Positions 1-12,626 of a stretch of 64,000 nt of DNA are shown here, piece after piece. The DNA comes from Acheta domesticus (lineage: Eukaryota; Arthropoda; Insecta; Orthoptera; Gryllidae). The position numbers and the translations under genes were made by a program. Numbering within the stretch: the stretch's first letter is position 1; the number at the start of each line of letters is the position of its first letter. Where the stretch lies: the NCBI GenBank assembly GCA_031308135.1, contig JAHLJT010003656.1, forward strand, positions 76,992,698-77,056,697, written 5' to 3'. The notes beneath the pieces were generated by a model, which did not search any database, was not told where the DNA came from, and worked only from the letters and a program-made list of their open reading frames with translations.

Positions 1-1661
1 AACGCCAAAGACAGGCTGGTCTCTCTGTACTTCTGGCAGCCAGAAGGACACAGATGTACGAGGCTAGCGAGCTACCTCCAGATACGAACCACAAACCTAT
101 GCGAGAGAGAACTGCAACAGCAGCATACATACTGATGGCAACTACTACAGCACCTGCCGCTAGTAGTAGTAGTAGCGACAATGGAAGCACGGTGGTGATG
201 TGGAACCGCTAATCACATTAGCTCGACTTCCTTCATCTCTCGTTCCTCCTCTCAATCTTTCATCTCTACTGATGTTTCTCCCCCACCTCTACCTCGGCAA
301 TTGTACAAATTAATAGCTCTGAGATGTACTTCTGTTTATCATTTAACTCACGATGCTTCCTCTTCCGAAGATTATGTACATAATATCAAGTCACCCAATA
401 CTCCTACGTCACGCCCCTCCTTAGGAATACGCTGAAGCCAGTCAGCTTGCGAAACAGGCACATCCCATCTGGGGGCAGAGGATGGCGTCAAGTCATTCAT
501 TACTTCTCCTGACTTCTTTTGCGCATACATCTTTCCGACAGCGTATTAACAATTTTGGTGGAGTACTGCATTAACATGTCAAAATGTTTCTTCTACAGCT
601 AGTTTTTTCCCTTCTTATGATTATTTTTTAATTTACTGTCATATTTTTTTTAATGTTTATGCATATAGTTGCATTTTAATGAACACTATGTAACATATTC
701 ATGTGATGGCCTAATATTTTTCTTACAGCTTTTCAATCTCTTGTACCATTTCCCAACGTAATTCACATACTCAGGTTTTTTATTTACCTAGATTCCGTAA
801 ATATACTATGAAATTTCAAAATTTCCTTACGTTGTCTTTCATGTCGTATTTTAAAAAATTAACTTGTATCACTTCATCCCTTTGCCAATAGGCATAAGTA
901 GTTAATAAGGTGTACCGCGTAAGTTATGATTGAATGATGTTATTCGAATTATTAAGAAAGAAAAAATAATTCCATTTCCCTGTATTTATACAAAAATGTT
1001 TAGCGACATATTTGTACTTCTCATAGACAGTACTGTTCAAGTGCCTATCTTATTTGAAGAATTCATCTCCGATATCATTAAATTTGAACATACATCGCAA
1101 TTTACAATCTATCACAGGTCTTCACTCACACCAGTCTGTAATCGTGCCTGGAAAGATTTATTAACTGCAAGCAAAATCTAGTTGTGTCAAGTCTAGTAAA
1201 CACGCGGATCAACGTGTTCTTTGTTAATATCTTATTCTGCTAATTGTCTGTTTCCAATATCTCTTTAATAACGCATGAGTTATTAATGAGATCTTACCGA
1301 GTTGAACATAAACAATTTTCCTTCAATCCATTTTATATTTAGTATTACAAAATACCTGAAAATTCACCACGTTGAATAGCAGAGTTCATAAGAAATAAAA
1401 GTTTTGTGGTCTTAGAATTCCATTTGTATTTTGATTTAATTGACAGATTTGATTTGATTCAATATTTTTGTAGTTCGGGAAGAAATGGCAACTATTTATG
1501 ACTGTGGATGTAATTACAGGTTCTCACCTCAGGCACTAAAATTGGTAATGATTTTTATAATTGATGGTTAAGGTTTGTTAATATTGACATAAATTGCTGC
1601 ATTATAATATCACGTAGTAACAGAATGCGATAAAGTATGTGCAGTTGAAGCACAACTAATT
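1..1661. other. No gene recognised; AT-rich DNA
   Basis: No coding region, tRNA or known repeat could be supported. A short (AGT)n run lies near 160-180. Frame 1 is open from base 1 for about 49 codons, but the translation matches no family I know, so a partial upstream exon cannot be excluded or supported. Confidence 0.5.
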
Positions 1662-1823
1662 TTCTTCTTCTCCTTGTCCTCTCCTGTTTCCTTTCGAGAG
1701 AACCTCCCTCCTTGTCGGGAGACCAATCAGGTGCAGAGAGCTTGTCTTGTCTGCGTAAATACGTCGCTACGGTCTGGACGGCAAGCTGACGTGTAGGTCG
1801 GCGCCGGATCTCGCTTTCCAGTT
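1662..1823 (+). repeat. Partial copy of the long tRNA-derived SINE (middle segment)
   Basis: The pyrimidine stretch before 'ccttgtcct', the 'cgggagacca' block, 'agagcttgtc' and 'gtaggtcggcgccggatctc' appear in the same order as in the full copy at 45953-46546. Both ends are missing and several internal blocks are lost, so this is an old fragment. Confidence 0.75.
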
Positions 1824-4322
1824 AAGTAATACTGCCATTTCCTAGAATACTACATTGAACTAGTGAACTACGAACCACAGCAGTTTATGCACTTACTAGT
1901 GAACTACGCTACCATAGCAGTTTATATGTTGGATTTAAAAGGGCGAAAAATCAATTAGTCGGAATTGCCACTAAGAATATTGAATCTAAAGTGGCACAAA
2001 TTTAATTTACTTACTTTTTTACGGTCGCCAGCCACGAAAGTGGCACATATAACATTTACTTTATTGATTACCTTGCCTCTCAATACTCAATATGGAGCTA
2101 CAGGTAGGAATCTGAGTCGTGCGCCGAATGGACGATTGCGGAGTCAACAAGAAACCTCCTAAGCAATCGAACTTTTCTTAGACTTGAAGAGTCAACTATT
2201 ACTCTATTACAGGCACGTAGATACAGTCATCTAACGAGAGGAAAGGATCCCTAATCAGGAGGAGATCACACATCAAAAATATGACCAACATAAATTACAT
2301 TTATTGGTTCAAAAGATGCCGAAGCATGTACAAACATTGAAGATAACACCTGTGAAGACAAAATACATAATCACAACTTTACACTTTGCCAAAAAATAAT
2401 TGCTCCCAGGGAACAAACATCTGAAAGCAATGATACAGAATTACAGTAAATTTTAGAACAATTGGAAAAACAAAATTACAATGAAGTGTAGGGTCGACGT
2501 ATTCAAACTAACAATCTAGCAAAGAGATTGTTTAAAAAGAAACTACTGCTAAACGCAAGTCGTAACACAGCCCATTTTAGGGTAAAGGCTTGCGCAGCAG
2601 TAAAAAATACAAATTTGTAAAGGTAGGCAACCTGCCAAGTACCTTCTTTAAATAAACATGAACAAATTGAGTGATAAGCTGCAGTGAACAATCTTTATAT
2701 AAATCGCAAAAACCCTCTAGGGGAAAAATCTTTACACTTAGAAACATTAATGTTTCAAATAACATCAACGATCTCAGAAAAAACCAATGACAATCTTAGA
2801 AAAAAGCATGTGGCAAACATGTGACTCTCTCATTAATGTTAACACATTTTTTAACCTTAGGTAAGTGTTGGCAATGATATTTCAGTGTTACCTATCTAAA
2901 ATTGCCCCTTTGGCAATACTATTCAATAGCCTTTCAGGCGTCGCTGCAGGAGACAATCCCTGCTCTTCCTGAGAAGACAGACTTCAACAACAACAGACAG
3001 ACCTGAACCACGACATTGGCTCAACGGACCCTTTGTCCGCCACGGAGCTCATTAAGGACAGATCTGCTTCATACGACCACCGTCAAACACGGTAGGGGCC
3101 GCACAGACTGACTTAGTAATCTGCAACCAGTTGCAGATTCACATTACCTAGGATGCCCCGCCTGATCGCAACATGTACCAGGCCTACTGACGATCCGAAT
3201 TGCGCCGACCGGCGACTTAACAAATTGCATGTACAATGACACTACTTATAAAAATTCACCCGCAGGTGAGAGCGGCCAGGCTGTCAACATACAGGGAAAA
3301 AGATTAGACAATGTTAACACTCAAACACTTTCAGACATAAAATATCACTGCCAACACATAAACATTTCAAAAAGTCCAAATTGGACACATTGAGAGAGAG
3401 ACCACTCACAATTAACGTTAAAACATTACGACCCGCAGGCCGCGCTAACTTGCCGCTTGACAATTTAGAATTACAACATCGAAAAAACAGGATAACATCT
3501 CGCGCACAAGTAGCAATGTGCGGGAGCGCTCGGCTCCTTTTTATACCATTTTACACATTAGTGAGCTTCCGCGTACACTAGATCATGCAGCGGAGTTGAA
3601 CACAGAGAATAGCCATTCAGAAATCTCACCAAGTGCCCACTTGAGCGCTCCTTTCCTTTACGAAAAGCATGTAGATATAGCAAGTGAGTTGACAGCCCCC
3701 GATTAGAGTGTTATCTAGGAGCGGCCAGTGGAACTATAGATGTGGTAAACATGATATGAAATAATTTCTGGTTTTGGCTTTTTACAAGTTCCAGAAGCTG
3801 TACCTTAAAAGTTTATATCCAAATCTTCAATTTACATAATTAACTGAGCATTTTGACACATAAAACAACCACTTTGAAGGCTGTATTACAAAGTTATAGG
3901 CAAATGAAAAGTTACAGAATTAAAAATTCTGTGCAATACTGAAAAATGCTCAGAAAAAATGCAAATTTGTATACAATCTTAAAATTAATACATGGTTGCA
4001 AGGTGTTTTGTGTGGCCACACAAGGTACAACAAACATGGATACCTTAGGTCTTATAGTATTTTTACAATAAATGAATTTGAGTGAAAATAATAAATTATT
4101 CTAAGTAAAGGCGTTGCTCATATTTCAGGCTTCTCTCGATGTCTTGAAGCTTAGAAAACAACATTGTTTAATAAACAGAGGTCGTCATGAATGAAAACTA
4201 ATTAAAAACAGATGACTTGAGCTTCCTAAAGGTGGTTTTTTGGCCTGAAATATGACAGTTTTTGAACTCGGAAATACAACATAATCAATCGGCCAATCCA
4301 TAGGGTCCGTCTGAAAGTAAAA
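1824..4322. other. Unassigned intergenic DNA, possibly old retroelement material
   Basis: No gene supported. The stretch from about 2240 to 3720 differs in texture from its AT-rich neighbours and could be an old element, but no domain, LTR pair or inverted end was found. Short open frames here have no recognisable content. Confidence 0.4.
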
Positions 4323-4870
4323 TCACTGTCAAACTAAACTTTCTCGTCCGTATTTTCACGCAAAATTACGTGAAAAATACTCAAATTTTCGAAAAGTTCT
4401 ACATGACCTTATTTCAAAATCTATCTTTAATTAATAGATTTCATTCATGGGGAAAATCTCTATCTTCATAAATGTAGTTGTAGGAAGACGCCGAAAATCT
4501 TTAACATTTCTGAAATTTTCGAAAAATCAGTTTTCAAGGAACATGAGACCTGTACCATTCTCTTAAACGTCCTTCACGTTATCCAACAACAAAATTGAAT
4601 CAAAAACGCTGGAGCCATTTTTTTGTTGAAAATTTGGAAAGTGATCCTGGGGCTTCTTGAAAAGTACCCCGCAAAATTAAATTATCGGTTTCCAATTCAA
4701 GGGGCCGCGCCATCAGCTAGATCGACTGGAGAATATCAATTTTGGGGGAAATCGGCTGAACGGTTTAGCCTCTCGTGTTGTTCACGGACAGACGTTTTGC
4801 CGTCATTCGATATTTCGGTAACAAGGACACACACAACATGGATCCTCGCTACACCACGTGTTAGAGGATT
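4323..4870 (+). repeat. Repeat family R3, copy 1 (about 550 bp)
   Basis: This block is found again in reverse at 51115-51610, in part at 61559-61810, and in shorter pieces at 24600-24700 (reverse) and 25590-25760. Shared landmarks in order are a block ending 'ctatcttcataa', 'gtagttgtaggaaga', 'cgtccttcac', 'gagccattttttt', 'ggagaatatcaattttggg' and 'cacggacagacg' near the right end. Coding content is not evident, and class and ends are unknown. It is identified only as an interspersed family within this window. Confidence 0.75.
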
Positions 4871-6318
4871 TTTTTTCTAAATTTAGTAACTGAATTTATC
4901 CACTTTTTCATTCCTAGGGTCTATAATAAGGGGTTTTCTACTGAAAATCCGCCTTTTTTCGTTCAGCATTAGATAACTTTCTCTCTACTGTATAAGCGGT
5001 AGCCAGAAAGTAAAAAAAAAAAACGCCAAGTACTCACGGCCACCGTATTGGCACTGGCATCGCGAGTACCCAGCCATTTCCACTTCGAGGGTTACCCGTG
5101 AGGCGCCGAGCCGGAGGAGGTATAGCAGCCTCCTGCCCGCCTGCCTGCCTGCCCTGCCCCAAGACAAACTAGAAGCCGCTTTGCAAGCGTCCACTCGCCC
5201 AGGGGCAGGCGGGCGGCGAGGGACGGAAGTTGCGGGATGATAAACTTTACAGAGATTCAATTAAAGAGGACATTTTAAGGGATTTGTCAGAGCCTGACAA
5301 GGGAGCCTGGGACGAGCGAGGGAGACCCTCCCTCCCTCCCTCCCTCTCCCCCCCAACCACCATCGTTCTCGTCGACTCTTCTCTAAGCGGATTTGCCAAA
5401 GCTTCGTCGGCAGCCCATTCTCACGCAGTAACATGTATTTTTTAGCGGAGCAGCCTCGGATGAATGCGGAACTTCCCTTGGAAGAAGACCGGCGCGCCGA
5501 CCCACTTTCGCAAGAGGTTGGTGCGAATGTTATTTTGCGCTGCCCGGAGATCCTACGCTCGCCGCGCGCGAGCAGAGCTCCTCAGCCACGAAATGGCATC
5601 GAGGGGCTGACAGTGGCAGCGGCGAAATTCTGCCTAGACACCGGGTTTACCTACAAGCTAAATAAACTGTTTCTTTGGAGGCCCCATTCATGGCTTACGA
5701 AAAAAATCATGTGATATTCGCAAAAAATGCGCCAAAGTTAACTGTGGACTTGGCCAAAATGGCAAGTGTGCACGAAAATCCTGTTACTTTCTTTGAAATT
5801 GAAAATAACGTACCATATGTAATGTTTTTGCAAATTCAAGTGCCAGAACTGTTTTGCTATTCATTGATTTTTGTTTTCATATTATCTCATTCTCTAATAG
5901 TTTCTAGAATTAAAATTGTATAAAATGACCCAGAAATGTAAAATACTTCTGAAACTATTTGTATTCGAAATAATTCAGAAACACTAGAAGAGTTCTAATT
6001 AGACGAGATACCGTATATAGTCAGTACCTGAAGTTTATGAGATGGCGATGCCATCTTACAATATGGAGTAGTTTTACTTTATGCAGGTTGTCACGGTCGT
6101 CGTGTAAAATAGGTTACCAGGGAAGAAAAAGATGAGAGTTATTGAGTTGGGAGAACGGATAGAAATGAACACAGGTTGTATGAAAATGTATTGTAGTAAT
6201 TATGAATAAATAAGATGTTTCATATGTTTAAGAATAAATAAGATACCGTGAAAGAGCGTAAGAATTATTTCATTATTAAAAATTAAACATTTACATACGT
6301 ATTAATTGAATTCCTTCC
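4871..6318. other. No gene recognised; CpG-rich patch 5030-5640
   Basis: The patch at 5030-5640 is clearly richer in G, C and CpG than its flanks and holds a (CCCT)n run near 5325-5345. It could be a promoter-associated island, but no adjacent exon is visible. Open frames here are short and unrecognised. Confidence 0.45.
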
Positions 6319-6620
6319 AGACGCGATGAAACAAATCCGAAAGCTTTACGAGACTGGGAAAAATGGATTCAGGACAATGAAAAGGTAGTCGGAATAATAG
6401 GTTTAATATTATCGTCGTGAGTATTAATGACTCTAAGAGGAATAGATGAAGCAAAAGAATTTTGGGAATCACTGAAAGAAACTTACGAAGATAATAAAAG
6501 AAGATACATAGTCAACCTGGTAGCTAGCTTGGCAAGCCTCTGCTTGGATAAGAATTTTACCGACAGGTTGCTCTTTGGGGTCGTTTATGTAGCCCCCATT
6601 CAATTTAAGAAGTGTGCGTT
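6319..6620 (+). pseudogene. Ty1/copia-type gag (UBN2) remnant
   Basis: One frame from 6319 reads a copia-like gag segment: 'KALRDWEKW' and 'VVGIIGLILSS', then 'IDEAKEFWESLKETYE', matching the UBN2 pattern in which a W-rich helix is followed by 'AKE-W-x-L-x-x-YE'. A TGA stop at 6418-6420 lies inside the frame. After about 6600 the reading loses all similarity, and SINE sequence starts near 6692. No LTRs, protease, integrase or reverse transcriptase are found nearby. It is a decayed fragment of a retrotransposon structural gene. A host gene carrying a UBN2-like domain is less likely given the stop. Confidence 0.6.
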
Positions 6621-6691
6621 TCTTAAACTACTGCTTACAGACCGCAACCTTTCCTTCTTCATCTTGTGCTTACTACAATTCTTCGAGCCGG

Positions 6692-7225
6692 ACCAGGAGA
6701 GATGGCTCAGTGTACCAATCGATGTTACTGCAGTGCCTCTGACCGGGAGGTCCTAGGCTCGAGTTCCGACGGCGGCAAGATTTTGACACTGGCTTGTCAG
6801 GTAGATGGAATTCAGTCGAAGGAGGAGAATTCTAAGCAGCAAGCTGCTCTGACCGGTAGTTTCCCGTGGTTTTTCCGAACACCACCACGCGAATGCCGGA
6901 GCAGTATTCTAACAAATGGGCCTAACAGCGCGCGATCTTTCCTTCCTCTTCTTCGTCCTGTCCACACCCACTTGCACTAACACGCAATAAATACACTACT
7001 ACCACACATGCCGGGAGAGCGGTCGGGGCCTTAGAGCTTGTCCTGGCTGGGGCGGACCCCGCTGGTGGGAGGCACCTGGTTAGGGAAAACTTCGCTAGTC
7101 AACAGGGGCGGATCTCGCCATCCAACGGGGGACATCATCGCTACCTCTCGATGAAAGGCATGCGCTACTCTTATGGGAGTGATAACATCAGTAGTTGACG
7201 CACCCGGAAATACTTACAATCAATC
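6692..7225 (+). repeat. Long tRNA-derived SINE, near-complete copy
   Basis: The head carries an A-box-like 'tggctcagtg' and a B-box-like 'ggctcgagttcc', followed by the full body ('gccggagcagtattctaaca', 'ttccttcctcttcttcgtcc', 'agagcttgtcctggctgggg', 'ggatctcgccatcca') and a tail 'acaatcaatc'. Weakly matching flanks (attcttcgagccgga / aatcttcggatcggga) could be an aged target-site duplication. Confidence 0.9.
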
Positions 7226-7284
7226 TTCGGATCGGGATATATTCGGAACCAACCATCCTCAGATGATTTATTTCCATTGATCAA

Positions 7285-7671
7285 GGCGGGTTGTCCTGAT
7301 TCGGTTTTCCAGGTTTATCCGATCAATATCAGACGAATGCCGAAGCAGTGTCTTAACAAACAGGTCACAGACAGCACGCTATCTTTCCGTCCTCTGCCTC
7401 GTCCTATTCTCTTCCCTTACACACGCACACTAACATTCCCAACATTACCATACGTATCGGGAGTCGAGTCTTGAGCTTAGCTGGGGCGGTGCCCCGCTGA
7501 GAAAAGAAACTTGGAAGCAGAAATCCTCTGCAAGCTGACGTGTAGGTCAGCGCCGCATCTCACCAGTCAGTGGGACAGAAATCGCCACCTACTGTTGGGA
7601 TAAAACATTCTTGACACAAACGAGACTAACGACTATATTAGTAGACGTGCCCGAAAATGTAAATAAATCAA
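7285..7671 (+). repeat. Long tRNA-derived SINE, 5'-truncated copy
   Basis: It starts within the body ('ttttccagg', 'cgaatgccgaagcagt') and runs to the 3' tail 'aaataaatcaa'. The tRNA-like head is missing. It lies 60 bases downstream of another copy in the same orientation. Confidence 0.85.
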
Positions 7672-9569
7672 ACTCGATCTAGGAAAATTTCACCAATTCG
7701 CAGATGACAGGTGAAACTTCAAGTCGGGCACAAACGATTACCACAAACGAGAGAAGTAAAGATTCAAAACGAGGATTTTATCTGACTTTATCTGATCTTT
7801 AGGTGACGGGAACACTCCACAACTTACCCACTTCTTAACAAAGGCGACTAAATCTTCATCATCTTTCAGAGGCAGCGTTTCGTCCTATTTCCACAAGGGC
7901 GCAACGCAAATTGTTTCACATCACACGCCCTAAGAAAACCTCTTACAAGTCGATGTCTCTTTCCCTTACGCGCCCTTATCGAGAAACGGACGACGTGTTC
8001 TTTGCGGGAAGAGCGTCGTGTACTAAAATACGGCGTCACTTACACTCTTTCAAAAATTTCACGGAGCGTTTACAGAAAAATCTATTGTATGTTCTCGAGA
8101 AGAAGTGGGCCCTGGGGAGATCAACGGAGCTTCAGGCGAGCCAGCAGTATTTCTCCGCGGAGCGTCGCTCAGTGGGTCGAACATCAGACGGGCGCAGATA
8201 AAAGAAGACGTAAAAGCGAAGCTTTTTAAGTTCTCATGGAATAAAGACGTCATTTTGAACAACCTATTTTAACATTGTTCACATTCATGCAGAGAAGTGT
8301 CTCTGAAGAAATCAATAAAACTTGCTCGCCATGAACTCAAAATAAAACAAAAACGAAAAAAATATCTTTTAGACAGCCGCTTGTAAAAGCTGTTGTTAGG
8401 GTGTGCATAGCGAGCCCAAAGTGCAATGTTTATTGCTAGAGCTAAAAGTGAGGGTAATGTTCAGATGGAATTGTGATTGCAACAAAGAAACAAAACATTT
8501 CCGTCTGACCGCATCAGTTACTACCGACCTTAAATGCAAATTATTTGTGTACTTGAACTAAAATAAAACGGAAGTCAGTACGGCTGTTTAAAAACTTGTG
8601 TATGACGCACATAACTCGATTTTACCACTCCTATCATAAATAACTTTTATACGTTTCGTTTTTTCAAAGTTAATCATTCAACAGAAAGAAATAAAAGAGC
8701 AATAATAAACAAACGACCATACCTCGTAGTGTTCCAAGCTTTTAAAGTGTATGTTAATGTTATACCTCAACTTAAAGGCATGAGAGGTTACGATTTTTTT
8801 TCATATTTCGCACAGATAATTTTAAAAAAATCTTCTTGCTGTATAATTTCTCTGCTGCTATTTTACGAAGATTTAATCATGATCATCTCATCGTAAAGCA
8901 ATTTACCTATTCAAAAATCGCGTAATTGAAGATAATACTTTTTACCCTTTTTGTCAGGACTCGCAACCTGTACTTTTGTAAGAATTGTAGCTGTTGGGGA
9001 TAACTTTTAAAATTTTTGAAATATCTAATCCTAATATACATTTTAATATGTTTTATTAAATAATTTATCAAAGATTGCTAATTGATTTAATGTATTTACT
9101 TTTAGAGTTACTAGTGCTAACGTAGGCAAAATCGATTGAATTATTGATTCAAAAATTTAATTGGATTGCTCATCTATAAATAAATGCTTTTATTTATAAA
9201 AACATTTATAAATAACGAAGTTTACTGTAATGCAGTCTACCTATTTAGAAATTGGTAAAACAATAAATAGTATATTATGCAATTAGTTTATAATGTTGTC
9301 CTTTTATTGCACGAAAAACAAATTTACCGAACGAACCAAGTTAGGAGTGAGTTCGGTAATATTTTCTAATGAGTACAAAAAAAGTAACATTATAAACGAA
9401 TTGCATACGCTATGTTTTTGTATATCAGTATTATAAGGATTTAAGTAAGCGAAGTTAATTTGGATTTTAAGTTGTAATCTTGGATTCATGTTACAACGTC
9501 AGGAATGTTACTGAAGTAACTACTTTCTTTACAAATGATAAATAGTTTGAAAGTTACATTTCAAATATT
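7672..9569. other. No gene recognised; mostly AT-rich
   Basis: Apart from a mixed-composition block at about 7850-8230, this is AT-rich DNA without recognisable coding, RNA or repeat content. Open frames around 7911-8262 overlap on both strands and have no family resemblance. Confidence 0.5.
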
Positions 9570-10048
9570 ATGGATTCTTTGCCAAGACAAATTGTGGAAG
9601 AAGCTTCAGATTCCGAAAATGTATTGCAAACTTTCTGCAAAAGAGTACTTGAAGTTAAGGGAATGAATGGATGAAAAAATGCAAATTTTGTGTGCGATTC
9701 TGTTGTTCTTCCCTGTATCTGTCGGAGCAGGTTGGTTAAGTTACTGTACGGCACATGCTAGAATATAGACGGTAGTTATTATAATGCATACTTCTTTAAA
9801 CATTAAGTCCATAGCAAGTAAAGCGTCGTCACTATGGTGCACATATTGAAAATCAATGGCAATGATAAAGATCAAAGACGATATTGATATTGGAACCACT
9901 CATAAAGTAAGTTTACTTATGAAACAAGCAACGGATATCAACCTATAAAGGCTTTTCCCAAGAAGATGTAAACACGTTCCTTACAAACGCTAATGACAAT
10001 TTTTTTAATGAAGGCCTACAATAATGGCAATGGCAATAATTAAGTTTT

Positions 10049-10444
10049 TTTTACCTCGAGTAAGCGGAGAGACGGGGGTGCGGGCGATCTTCTGTGGCGC
10101 TGTTTGATTTCAGGGGCTGAGGAGGCCAAAGATTGGATGGAGAAGATGCCCACGTCAGGAAATAAATGAATAGTTTAGAAATAATCTACAAGATAAGCTT
10201 GTACTCGTCTTATGACGGCAGGTTTTCCCTCCTCAGAAGTTTTTTCCGCAGCCGTACCTCATGGTCTCCTTTCCGCGACTTTGATGCGATGAAGAGACCA
10301 TTCGGGGTGAATGCCAGAATTCGAAAAGGTAAAATGCGGTAGGTTTTAGGTATTGTAATGACTTAAAGGCCTTCAGCCTAGCCACATAGTTAAAAAGTAT
10401 TGTAATTATATATAAATGTGTAATAATTACCTATTAAATAAAAA
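10049..10444 (+). mobile_element. Retroposed-looking insertion within the recombinase pseudogene
   Basis: This ~396-bp block splits the recombinase reading. It is flanked by 14-base direct repeats differing at one position (aataattaagtttt at 10035-10048, aataactaagtttt at 10445-10458). It ends in an A-rich run containing AATAAA, as expected for a target-primed retroposed sequence. The source is not recognised. Confidence 0.55.
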
Positions 10445-10861
10445 AATAACTAAGTTTTATGTAATGACTGGTACTTTGTATTAATACGCGGTATGATATT
10501 CAGGTTGTTGCTATTTTTGGCATATTTGGTGCTTGGAGACGTGTCAAGTTGTATAATTTGTGTATCAGTGATGTGAAAGCGGAAGATTCTTTTTTGATGG
10601 TAAACATTAGAGCGAAGAAAACATACCAGACCAGAATCTTTACTACTGAATCCAGTGAAGAATTTAATTATGTAGAACTCTGTAAAAAATACATTTCATT
10701 AAGACCTTCACATATTAAACACAAACTGGTTTTGTTTTATAATTACGGCAAATGCAGATGCAATCGAATTGGCATCAAAACACTTGCAAAAATACCAAAA
10801 AATATCGCAAATTATTTAAAATTACCAAACGCAGAAAAGTACTCTTGTCATTCGTTTAGGA

Positions 10862-11074
10862 CAGTGGTGTCAAGGTCTTCTACTGGTGGCTGTGGCATGC
10901 GTCGTAGCACCGTAGCATGACACGAGCTTCTCTGCTAAACTAGTGTCGGGAAAGGGAACTAAAAACCCCGCCGTTTTACAATAGGGATGGCGTCTCTGGT
11001 GGCGGGATAATGAACTGCATGGAGGGGCGATTTCGTTGTGGCACTCGTGCCACTGACTTCCGCTGGCAACACTG
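10862..11074. mobile_element. hAT-type MITE, copy 1 (213 bp)
   Basis: Begins CAGTGGTGTC and ends with the inverted equivalent (ggcaacactg). It is flanked by an exact 8-bp duplication, gtttagga, at 10854-10861 and 11075-11082. Terminal CAGTG and an 8-bp duplication are hAT hallmarks. It contains no coding sequence. A second copy lies at 44666-44883. It sits exactly within the HxxR motif region of the recombinase; removing it plus one duplication leaves the reading frame continuous. Confidence 0.9.
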
Positions 11075-11264
11075 GTTTAGGAGGACATCCGCGACGTTTC
11101 TCGCCGATAATGACGACATTACTGCACTTAAACGTCATGTACGGTGGCGTTCTTTAAACGTAACTGAATCTTACATTGAAGAATCAGTGAATAATAAGAT
11201 TAAAATAGCTAACAAGATATTGGTTAGTACAGAAGCTAAAGAAAAACAAGGACTTCGGAATTAA

Positions 11265-12084
11265 ATACATTTTCTGGAATGTATTTTGACAAATTTATCC
11301 AGCTCTACTGTTAATATTCATGTTCATAAGAATAAATTCGATGTTCTTTGTTATTATTGTTGAATATTACCAAATAAAAACAACATATAACCCGTATACT
11401 TTTAAAGGAGAAATAAATTAGTTTTAAAAAGTGTAAGATTTTAGTAAGTAATAACATATTTGACTTTACTGCGAACACTGCAATTGAACCACTTTCTTCT
11501 TTACACTGTATCTGGATGATACAAGGGGGCTGTGCCTATTACGTCAGTGATGACTCAATGATTCGTTCAAGTCTTGCATAAATAGCGATGACGTAATGAT
11601 TTGTGCCATTAAATGCCACATTATGAACATTTTTTAATCGAAAAGGGTTGTTTATAATACTGGTATTAACAAAATAAGATTATCGTTCACAAAAATCTCT
11701 GAAGGATTGTTCTGTACGAAGCAACGGTCAGCTGTAGGCATGGTAACGCATTTGTTCATGTGCTTTTAAAAGTAGAATCCCAGTATGTGCCCCTAACACT
11801 GTCTCAGGACAGTTGATTAAACGAAATCTTGGTCATTGCAGAATTTACTTAATTCTACGTATCTATTTAACTGCGAAACTGGATAAGAATTTATCTAGTA
11901 GCGCATCATGGGTGTGACGTCGGCAATGTATGAAATGTCTGGCTTTAAAAATAGGCAACCCGCAGTTACACAATATTTCTCTGAATTAAATTTATTTTCG
12001 AAATTATAATCAACAACACGTAGGATGGAACACTCCTAGGTAAACAAAGTAATCTGACTTTACTCGATCGTAAAAAATCAAGTA
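11265..12084. other. No gene recognised
   Basis: AT-rich DNA between the recombinase pseudogene and the hAT element. Nothing beyond short random frames was seen. Confidence 0.5.
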
Positions 12085-12361
12085 TTCCGAGTCAGAGGCG
12101 TAGCAAGGGGGGGGGCAGAGGGGGACATTTGTCCCCGGGCGCAAGTTCTGGGAGGGCGCAAAATTTCGGAATGTAAAAGATAAAATTCATTCAATTTGTG
12201 TAAATTTTAAAAATTGTTGGGTCTAAAAATAATCATTAAACACTAAACAGGATTAATATATCGTTTAAATTTGGCGCCTTGTAAAAGTTAAAATAGAGTT
12301 TTTTTGTCTGAATATTTGCATGTACAGTCATCCACATTAATGCCTGGTTTTACGTGTTATA

Positions 12362-12547
12362 GCAAGTTGTGAAAGATCATTCAGCAAATTAAAGCTAATT
12401 TTAACATATTTGCGAGCATCAATGGAACAACAGCGATTGTCTAATTTGGCTCTTTTGAGCATAGAGAAAGAGACCCTTGAAAAGATTAATGCATCAGATA
12501 TTATAAACAAGTTTGCATCCATTAAATCGCGTAAAATACATATCTAG
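12362..12547 (+). pseudogene. hAT transposase C-terminal dimerisation domain, remnant
   Basis: The + strand reads 'ASCERSFSKLKLILTYLR' followed by 'SMEQQRLSNLALLSIE' and 'DIINKFASIKSRKIHI', ending at TAG 12545-12547. The S-x-E-R-x-F-S-x-L-x-x-I/L-K-T-Y-L-R pattern and 'QERLSxLALLSIE' pattern are diagnostic of the hAT C-terminal (hATC) dimerisation region. About 60 residues remain of a transposase normally 500-700 long, so the zinc finger and RNase-H-like catalytic core are gone. Confidence 0.85.
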
Positions 12548-12626
12548 AGCTGTTTTTCAAACATTGTACGTATTTATTAATAAAAACAAATATAATTATT
12601 TGAATTAAATTCTTATTTTCTATCCT

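Larger units (their letters stand above)
9570..11264 (+). pseudogene. Tyrosine recombinase (phage-integrase fold) gene, broken
   Basis: The C-terminal catalytic domain reads on the + strand from about 10480 ('VVAIFGIFGAWRRVKLYNL'), through 'EKYSCHSFR', then after an insertion 'TSATFLADNDDITALKRH' and 'VTESYIEES' to a TAA at 11262-11264. The box-I arginine (AWRR), the HxxR motif (HSFR), the KRH-x-R-W histidine and the tyrosine of 'ESYIE' are all recognisable. N-terminal pieces of the same family appear upstream in several frames: 'MDSLPRQIVEEASDSENVL' at 9570, 'IKDDIDIGTTHKVSLLMKQ' near 9870 and 'KGFSQEDVNTFLTNAND' near 9945, separated by frameshifts and stops. Two insertions (10049-10444 and 10862-11074) break the remainder. 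The family resembles multicopy recombinase genes of insect genomes, probably from Crypton- or DIRS-like elements. It cannot make an intact protein. Confidence 0.8.
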
